The notes beneath the pieces were generated by a model. It worked only from the letters and a program-made list of their open reading frames with translations. It searched no databases and was not told the DNA's origin. The position numbers and the translations under genes were made by a program. A DNA stretch of 14,185 nucleotides from an uncultured Eubacteriales bacterium (GTDB taxonomy: Bacteria > Bacillota > Clostridia > Oscillospirales > Acutalibacteraceae): contig CAOSWK010000010.1 of assembly GCA_948527295.1 (NCBI GenBank), forward strand, positions 1 to 14,185, given 5' to 3'. Positions 5,888-11,718 of the stretch are shown piece after piece. Position 1 is the first letter of the stretch; every line of letters begins with the position of its first letter.

Positions 5888-8800
5888 ATGAAAGAAATAT
5901 CAGAGTTTTATAAAAAGATATTTTCTAATACCGAACTTAAGAAAAAGATCACCAAAGAAGCTAAAGAAATTACTAATGAAAAAGATTTAAGAGCGCTGAT
6001 TAAAGAAGAAATCATGCCACTTGTAAAAAAATATAAATTGAATTTTTCGGAAGAAGAATTGCTAGAGTACGAAGAATTTTCTTTAAAAGAATTAACAAAA
6101 GAAGACCTTTACAATGTAAGTGGAGGTGTTAATCTTAAGCCACTTTTATTGAACGGAGGGCTTTTGTCTTTTGCGTTGCTTGGAGCCGGAATCGCAAACG
6201 CCCCGATAGCTAACGCTGTAATCACTAAAGCTCAAATAGAAGACGCTTGCAAATCCATAGAAAACACAAACCCCGGAACTGCTGAAAACGATGTGCAAGC
6301 TCCAGAAACAAGTACTGCTCCACAAAACGATAATGCCAATAACAATGATACCGGCACGGTAACTAGTACAATAATGTCAAAAGACGTAATTGCATCATCT
6401 GCAAAATCAGTGCGTGTCGATCCGTTTTTAGCTGTATACAATAAAGGATACGATTTGCGAGATGCATATTTACTTATGCTCGCTGAAGCCCTTAAACCTT
6501 TGCGCTTTGAAAATGGACTTACTACTTATTTAAATTTTGAGGAAGCAGATGAAGGTGAGACACCTAGAGCGAAATGGAATGATATTCACGGTCCAGGGTT
6601 CGTTAATTTAATGGTAAAATTATTTCCTTCTACAGCAGGCCAGGTGTGTACAGGCGGTGGTATGGACAAAAATCATCCTTTTTCAAAACATTGTCACCCT
6701 GTACCAGAGTTAGTGGCGGCAATTCAGGCGTATTTACACAATTATGTTCGCACTGATAATCAAGAGGTGGCCGTAGATGCACGCCAAAATTTAGAAAAAC
6801 TTATTTCTGAGCTAGAAAAGGGTCCTTCAATTGAAAAATGTAAAGAATTTGAAAGGTGGAATAATGAGACACATTTTGAAATTAATGAAAATGAGCTAAA
6901 AATTACAAAGCAGCCATCTCAGAGAAAAAGAAAATTACTACAAATATATAATAGTTTAGTACCTCCTAGCAACGAAATAGATAGCAGCAAAAGTAAAATT
7001 AGTAACCAAGAATTGAAAAAGATATATGATGTTTGCAAAGAAAAATGTTGGGCAGGAATTTCCGACGTAGAAAGCTTTTGCCAAAAATATTTAGAATATG
7101 ATATAATTTCCCACGCAAAAAATCAACAAATAGATGTTTATCCCTGTGCTTTAACACTTTTGCATGCGGTATATGACTCTACTATCTCAATAGAGCAGGA
7201 AAAACAAGGACTTTTAGACCCCTTTACAACAGAACGTATTTGGGGTTGTTACTTTATTCTTCAATTTGATACGGTTAAAGAAGCTATAGAATATTGCGAC
7301 CAGCTTAAAAAACGAATTCACAATTTGCCTAATCTTAGTGAGGAGGAAATAAGCAAACTCCAAAGCGATATGGAAAATAAACAGAAATTGTTTGGAAAAA
7401 TTAAAGTTGTAAATGAATGCCCATATACACAAACACTTGTTTCAAACGAAAGTGCACACTTAATAAAACCTAATAAAAATGGAACCGTGTGCTTTGAAAA
7501 TGATACTTTTCAAGACTGCGTTGAAACAACAACATTACAATTAATGAATTTACTTATGTATAATAAAAAAGATGAATGGAGCTTTATTTTAGGTGACACT
7601 AGTGATGAAAAAATAGAACAACTAAGATCTTATTACAAGCAGGTTATCGGGTTTATGTCTAAACCTAACACAGAAAATTTTGAAATTGGAAGTTTTAATG
7701 ACCGGTTTGCGGCAAACTTTGTTTATCAAATAGACAATGGTGTCGAAAATATGTCTAAAGAAAAAAGAAGCCTCTGGAATTTAGCACTTTTTAATCAAAC
7801 AGTCAAAAATGGATTTGCTTATGATATAACCTATAAACGAGACAATATAAAAAATGAAGTTAAATCTGGATGCCTAAATATGCTAAAACTTATATACAAT
7901 TGTGTATATAAATTTAAACATGTTGAAGACACCCCTGAAACTAGCTATGAACTAAAGTTGAGAACAGCCAAAGAAAAAATAGATGGGTTAGAATCAGCTA
8001 TAAAGAGGAATAACAGCTCAGATGCAAAAGATACTCTAAAGGAAGCTTTAGAATCAACGTTTGTGTTATTTTGTGACGACGTTAGTGTAGAAATCTCTGA
8101 CGATATTTCATTTGCAAATAATGATTGCTATGTAAAAGCAAATATTTCAAAAATATTAGGGAACGGTCAAGATTCAAAAAACAGTTTAGAATTTATATTA
8201 GATCAGATGGATGGGCACGCTTATATTAGATTTAATCCTGTAAAAGTAGACGGAGTAGGTGCAGAAGAAAAAGCATTAATAAAATATGTAAAAGACAATA
8301 CTATAACAAAGCTTTTTTCATATAAATTTGGAGGAGACTATGAAGACGATGATGATGACTACGAAGATGATAAAAACTCCTTAGGTATATATATTGATGT
8401 AAATAGTGAACGTAGTCCATTTTTTTGGTCAGTCATTGATATCCCTATTATTGATGTACCAAACCGTATTCAAGAAAATCAATATTTAAAAAATCGTGCA
8501 GCTCTGCAACTTTTAAAAAAGGCACAAGAAAATCCTGGGGATCACACTATAATTGAAGAATATATAAATCCACTTTGTAGGGAAACTAATATTACAACAA
8601 ACAAAGGGTCTTTAAGCGATTTTATTCTGGACAATTACGCAATAACAAGTGACACTGCCTTTTATAAATTTCATTGGTCAGGTACTCCTGACTTAACTTT
8701 AAAATCAGATGATAATGAATTTTATAAATATGTGAAAAGTAAAAAATTATTTGTAACAGATGCAGAGGGTAATGAATATTACTGTAAAAAAGTAAAACCA

Positions 8801-9964
8801 GACAGCACAGAAGTAGTAATTTTCCCTTTTGTTGCCCCTGGTACAAAAAAAGTAAAAATACCCGCAACAGTTACATTTAAAGGTGAACAATGCCAAGTAG
8901 TTGGAATAGTTAATAATTTTACAATAAATAATATAGAAGAAATCGAATTAGATGAGGATATAGAGAAATTTAAATTTGGGGATTACAGTCTTTTCGAAAG
9001 TTCAATTACGTCAGTAAAGTTATCTAAAAGTCTTACAAGTTTAAACTTTGGAGTATATTCTCTTTCAGAAGCTTCATTGAATGAATTGAATTTTTTGAAC
9101 TGCAATAATTTAACAGACATAAAATTTGAAGCAAGTTCTTTTGAAGGAGCCAACTTAAAAAATGGTTTGAATTTTTCAAATTTAGATAATTTAACAAACA
9201 TAAAATTTGGAACAAGTTCTTTTGAAGGAGCCAACTTAAAAAATGGTTTGAATTTTTCAAACTTAAATCTTTTAGCAAACATAATATTTGAAGTTTGTTC
9301 TTTTGAAAAAGCTAGGTTAGAAAATGGGTTAATTTTTTCAAACTTAAATCATTTAACAAATATAGAATTTGGTAGCTACTCTTTTAAAAATTATTTCGGA
9401 GGAATAAAATTTGATAATATTAAAAACTTAAAAAATTTAAGTTTTGGAAAATATTCTTTTAAAGGTAGTAAGCTTGGCCAAATTCCATTTACAATCAAAC
9501 AAGGAGAAAAAACCTGCCCAAACGGCTGCGTTTATAATGTTTATAAATTTATCCCAAGTATACTCGCGTTAAGTATAGAGGACTCGGCTTTTGAGGGAAG
9601 CTTTAAAGACGTCCCTCATCCTGAAGGTAATGGAAGCCGTTTTACCCCTATACGATTGTGTATAGATGAAAGTATAAATAATAAATATATTGATGATTTT
9701 ATAGGAATAGATTGCATACCATTTTCATACAAAAGTGAAGAAAATTTAAAGGATAAATTAGATTTTCTATATCGACTTTATGAATACGGAATCCTCGATG
9801 TTAATTGTATAGATAAACTGGATAGAGATAAATTTATAGAAGACATTAAACTTTTAGTAGAGAATATAGATAACAAAAGTTTAGCGTTATTTAACAATGG
9901 GAAACAATATAAGCCTAAAGCGCAAGAAGAAATAAAAAAACTTTGGGATAGAATAAAAAGCTAA
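5888..9964 (+). CDS. Giant protein with Nif11-like double-glycine leader and BspA-type leucine-rich repeats
   Basis: This 1358-residue protein starts with a leader of the Nif11-like type: helices over residues 1-75 (FYKKIFSNTELKKKI, then NFSEEELLEYE), ending in VSGG with the glycines at 79-80. Such leaders are normally cut after GG by C39-peptidase ABC transporters that export short peptides. A hydrophobic, glycine-rich stretch (about 84-112, ending IANAPIANAVITKAQ) follows and resembles a signal-peptide core or membrane helix. Residues 120-980 match no family I can name. They contain a Cys/His-rich patch (CTGGGMDKNHPFSKHCHP, about 256-273), a DCVETT motif at 543-548 and an acidic run at about 817-829. 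Residues of about 990-1240 are BspA/LRR_5-type repeats with a 27-residue period. The last ~110 residues are helical. The strong promoter and AAGGAGG site fix the start. An exported, perhaps adhesive or effector role is inferred. No modification enzyme or transporter is adjacent. Confidence 0.85.
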   Translation: MKEISEFYKKIFSNTELKKKITKEAKEITNEKDLRALIKEEIMPLVKKYKLNFSEEELLEYEEFSLKELTKEDLYNVSGGVNLKPLLLNGGLLSFALLGAGIANAPIANAVITKAQIEDACKSIENTNPGTAENDVQAPETSTAPQNDNANNNDTGTVTSTIMSKDVIASSAKSVRVDPFLAVYNKGYDLRDAYLLMLAEALKPLRFENGLTTYLNFEEADEGETPRAKWNDIHGPGFVNLMVKLFPSTAGQVCTGGGMDKNHPFSKHCHPVPELVAAIQAYLHNYVRTDNQEVAVDARQNLEKLISELEKGPSIEKCKEFERWNNETHFEINENELKITKQPSQRKRKLLQIYNSLVPPSNEIDSSKSKISNQELKKIYDVCKEKCWAGISDVESFCQKYLEYDIISHAKNQQIDVYPCALTLLHAVYDSTISIEQEKQGLLDPFTTERIWGCYFILQFDTVKEAIEYCDQLKKRIHNLPNLSEEEISKLQSDMENKQKLFGKIKVVNECPYTQTLVSNESAHLIKPNKNGTVCFENDTFQDCVETTTLQLMNLLMYNKKDEWSFILGDTSDEKIEQLRSYYKQVIGFMSKPNTENFEIGSFNDRFAANFVYQIDNGVENMSKEKRSLWNLALFNQTVKNGFAYDITYKRDNIKNEVKSGCLNMLKLIYNCVYKFKHVEDTPETSYELKLRTAKEKIDGLESAIKRNNSSDAKDTLKEALESTFVLFCDDVSVEISDDISFANNDCYVKANISKILGNGQDSKNSLEFILDQMDGHAYIRFNPVKVDGVGAEEKALIKYVKDNTITKLFSYKFGGDYEDDDDDYEDDKNSLGIYIDVNSERSPFFWSVIDIPIIDVPNRIQENQYLKNRAALQLLKKAQENPGDHTIIEEYINPLCRETNITTNKGSLSDFILDNYAITSDTAFYKFHWSGTPDLTLKSDDNEFYKYVKSKKLFVTDAEGNEYYCKKVKPDSTEVVIFPFVAPGTKKVKIPATVTFKGEQCQVVGIVNNFTINNIEEIELDEDIEKFKFGDYSLFESSITSVKLSKSLTSLNFGVYSLSEASLNELNFLNCNNLTDIKFEASSFEGANLKNGLNFSNLDNLTNIKFGTSSFEGANLKNGLNFSNLNLLANIIFEVCSFEKARLENGLIFSNLNHLTNIEFGSYSFKNYFGGIKFDNIKNLKNLSFGKYSFKGSKLGQIPFTIKQGEKTCPNGCVYNVYKFIPSILALSIEDSAFEGSFKDVPHPEGNGSRFTPIRLCIDESINNKYIDDFIGIDCIPFSYKSEENLKDKLDFLYRLYEYGILDVNCIDKLDRDKFIEDIKLLVENIDNKSLALFNNGKQYKPKAQEEIKKLWDRIKS
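9107..9499 (+). repeat. 81-bp tandem repeats encoding leucine-rich repeats
   Basis: Units start at 9107, 9188, 9269 and 9350 (81 bp each), then at 9425 after a 75-bp unit. Each encodes a pattern like NLTNIKFGTSSFEGANLKNG. The first two are nearly identical in DNA, a sign of recent duplication; the later ones have diverged. A more degenerate unit precedes them at about 9026. Confidence 0.85.
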
Positions 9965-9991
9965 AGTGAATTGTTCTTTATTATATTTTTC

Positions 9992-10027
9992 AGCACTTAC
10001 GATCGATTTCGTTTTTTGTACGGTGCT
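9992..10027 (+). terminator. Possible terminator after the giant gene
   Basis: ACGA (9999-10002) pairs with TCGT (10009-10012) and runs into TTTTTT. Outer arms AGCAC (9992-9996) and GTGCT (10023-10027) could enclose it. The stem is short, so this is a weak call, but it lies about 30 bases after the stop. Confidence 0.35.
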
Positions 10028-10050
10028 CTTTGGATGATTATGAGGTGCAT

Positions 10051-10212
10051 AAATTGAATAAAGTTTACCCCGGCATGGTGGTATAAATCCCAGTTAATGC
10101 TAAACATTGGCGTAGAGCCGCTAAAAACTCCTGGTTTTGACACATTGCTTTTTCGATCTCGGATGAAACAGCATCAACCGAATGGTGCGAGGAAGTTAGT
10201 AACGATGAATAG
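10051..10212 (+). pseudogene. Cupin-domain protein relic (second copy)
   Basis: The frame reads VYPGMVV, a TAA (10084), IPVNAKHWRRAAKNSWF, a TGA (10138), then HIAFSISDETASTEWCEEVS and a TAG at 10210. This is the C-terminal half of the same cupin as at 4024-4236; the two share long nucleotide stretches, for example CACATTGCTTTTTC. It keeps the KHW that the first copy lost, but carries other stops, so the two decayed independently. The plus-strand ORF at 10097-10390 begins out of frame inside this relic and is not a gene. Confidence 0.78.
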
Positions 10213-10412
10213 CCGGGTGGCAACGGATTATGTTAAAAGTTTTAAAATTGGCGGCATTTTAAAGCTAGAGTCAAGTCGCGGCAACTTTGTATTATGCGAG
10301 GTCACGCATTTAAACTTTTATAAAGACTTTGAAGATATGCTAAAGAACGAGGATTTCAAAAAACGCCGTCCCGTTTGTCAACAGTTTTGACGAGGCTTTG
10401 AGCATTTATAAA
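10213..10412 (+). pseudogene. ASCH-domain protein relic
   Basis: The sequence reads VKSFKIGGILKLESSRGNFV, then LCEVTHLNFYKDFEDMLKNE, and after a one-base frame change near 10370 PFVNSFDEALSIYK. This is the layout of ASCH domains, a PUA-like fold thought to bind RNA: a KIGD-type strand, a V-x-x-x-x-x-YK-x-FE-x-ML motif and a late EAL-x-IY motif. The N-terminus is missing, the frame is broken, and the C-terminus is cut at about 10413-10421 where it meets the leader fragment on the other strand. It directly follows the cupin relic. Confidence 0.7.
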
Positions 10413-10547
10413 ATCCTGTTGAATTAATTTCTTCAAATCTTCCTCATTTGCGATTGTCTTAGCTTTTTCTACAATCTTTTCTTTCAATTTAGTGTCCGAA
10501 AATATTTGCTTGTAAAACTCTGCGATTTCCTTTTTTCTATTTTCCAC
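10356..10547 (-). pseudogene. Orphan Nif11-like leader cassette, truncated after about 42 codons
   Basis: From a GTG at 10547, with GGAG 9 bases upstream, the frame reads MENRKKEIAEFYKQIFSDTK, then LKEKIVEKAKTIANEEDLKKLI. This is almost the same as the first 42 residues of the 742-residue protein at the right of the window, in DNA as well as protein. After LKKLI, at about 10421, the match stops abruptly. The remaining ~20 residues are antisense of the ASCH relic, ending at 10356. The part with the VSGG motif and any cargo is lost. Promoter and ribosome site are intact, so a short dead-end peptide of up to 63 residues could still be made. An upstream start in the same frame is less likely, because the GTG lies exactly where its paralogs have ATG. 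Confidence 0.8.
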
Positions 10548-10578
10548 TAAAATCAACTCCTTTTCTACTGTCAATGAT

Positions 10579-10607
10579 ATTATATCACAATTTTCACTAA
10601 AAGTCAA
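10579..10607 (-). promoter_or_regulatory. Promoter of the orphan leader cassette
   Basis: On the minus strand, TTGACT (10607-10602) and TATAAT (10584-10579) are spaced by 17 bases. The distance to the start codon is 31 bases, the same as at the 742-residue gene. Confidence 0.75.
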
Positions 10608-10835
10608 ATTTAATTGATGTGTTTTTGTATTTATCGCTTAATTATGGCAAAAAATTAATAAATAATATAATCATGAGAATAAATATATATCACAGAAAAA
10701 ATAAAATTGTTATCTTTTTAATATCAAAATGACAATTTTTCTAAGATTGATTTTTTACTGTTTTATAAAATTCATCGATTTGCAACGAATTTGTATTTCC
10801 GTAAATGCCGTTTATAGAGTTTTAAGTTTAAAATA
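10608..10835. other. AT-rich divergent intergenic region
   Basis: This lies between the minus-strand leader promoter and the plus-strand promoter of the small secreted protein. No gene is visible. A weak hairpin, AAAATTGT (10703-10710) with ACAATTTT (10732-10739), is followed by a few Ts. I see nothing else of note. Confidence 0.4.
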
Positions 10836-10863
10836 TTGCTTTTTAATAAATATATGCTATAAT
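10836..10863 (+). promoter_or_regulatory. Promoter of the small secreted protein, extended -10
   Basis: TTGCTT (10836-10841), a 16-base spacer and TATAAT (10858-10863), preceded by TGC, give an extended -10. The leader RNA would be about 90 bases long, ending in GGGGG before the ATG at 10960. Confidence 0.65.
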
Positions 10864-10959
10864 TAATTAAAAGGGTAAAATTTGTGGTAACGACACATTG
10901 CATGAATTTTCAGGTGATAACTGAAAAAATAAAAATTTTATTCGTCGGGGGTTAATATT

Positions 10960-11412
10960 ATGAAAAAATTAATGTCAAAATCTGTTTTGCTGGGCTTTGG
11001 GGCTTTATTAGCGATATCTTTAAATACAAGCCTTTGTACTAAAACGGCAAGTGCTAGCTTAACTAAAGGCGAAAAGCAGACTTTATGGAATTCAGCATTA
11101 AACGAAGCTAACGGCGATCAAGAATATGCCAAGGAACTTTTTGAGCTTGAAAAAGAAACTATTGAAGATATTAAAGATTCAAGTACTTCATATAGTGCGG
11201 AAAAAAGCAAAAATATAGAAGATACTTTTAACGCTACCCTCGAAAAACATAAAAAAGAAAATGGTGGTCAGGGGCGTACCCCCAAGCAAAATGCTGAATT
11301 GATAAAAATGGTCTATGGATTTTATGGTAATAAAGATCAAGATAAAGCAATGGGAAATTATTTTGAAGAATACCAAAAATTAAAGACTAAATATCAACAA
11401 AATCCTCAGTAA
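10960..11412 (+). CDS. Small secreted protein of unknown function
   Basis: This is a 150-residue protein with a classical Sec signal peptide: positive MKKLMSK, a hydrophobic core LLGFGALLAISLN and a likely signal peptidase I site after ASA at about residue 32. Cys26 is not in a lipobox, so a lipoprotein is unlikely. The mature part (about 118 residues) is hydrophilic, charged and predicted mostly helical, for example YAKELFELEKETIEDIKD, with no cysteine and no motif I recognise. It has its own promoter and a strong terminator, so it is a one-gene unit. It lies between two Nif11-leader loci but uses ordinary secretion, so any link to them is inference from position only. The ribosome site CGGGGG is unusual but well spaced. 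Confidence 0.8.
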   Translation: MKKLMSKSVLLGFGALLAISLNTSLCTKTASASLTKGEKQTLWNSALNEANGDQEYAKELFELEKETIEDIKDSSTSYSAEKSKNIEDTFNATLEKHKKENGGQGRTPKQNAELIKMVYGFYGNKDQDKAMGNYFEEYQKLKTKYQQNPQ

Positions 11413-11487
11413 CACATCAAAAACTCTTTTTAAGATGTAAAATCTTTTATTACCTATTCGCCATTTTATTAACATTTTCTCCTTTTT

Positions 11488-11517
11488 GCGAAGTAGCACG
11501 TGCTACTTCGCTTTTTT
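11488..11517 (+). terminator. Perfect palindromic terminator of the secreted-protein gene
   Basis: A perfect 24-base palindrome at 11488-11511 (left half GCGAAGTAGCAC) is followed by TTTTTT on the plus strand. It lies about 75 bases after the stop codon. Confidence 0.85.
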
Positions 11518-11601
11518 ATCTCATTTTCAGGATGCAAGCACCAAAATAAATCATTATCAATATTAATTTATTCTCAAATAAGACATTTTATTCCACAAAA
11601 T

Positions 11602-11640
11602 AACAAAATGCCACCTTGTTATATTATCAAGGTGGCATTT
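11602..11640 (-). terminator. Terminator of the 742-residue leader gene
   Basis: AAATGCCACCTTG (11606-11618) and CAAGGTGGCATTT (11628-11640) form a perfect 13-bp stem with a 9-base loop. On the minus strand it runs into TTTTGTTATTTTG, about 80 bases after the stop codon of the minus-strand gene. Confidence 0.8.
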
Positions 11641-11718
11641 GCTAATTTAAATCTAATATATGCTTAAAATTAATCTTGTGCCTCTTTCCATACATTTTGG
11701 TATTCTTAGTCTAGCCTC

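Noticed and set aside
8983..9282. Minus-strand ORFs with regular repeats opposite the leucine-rich region
   Set aside because: They are antisense shadows; their repetition only mirrors the 81-bp repeats of the real gene.
10097..10390. 97-residue plus-strand ORF
   Set aside because: Its first third is the cupin relic read in the wrong frame and the rest is the ASCH relic. It is a chance fusion of two pseudogenes.
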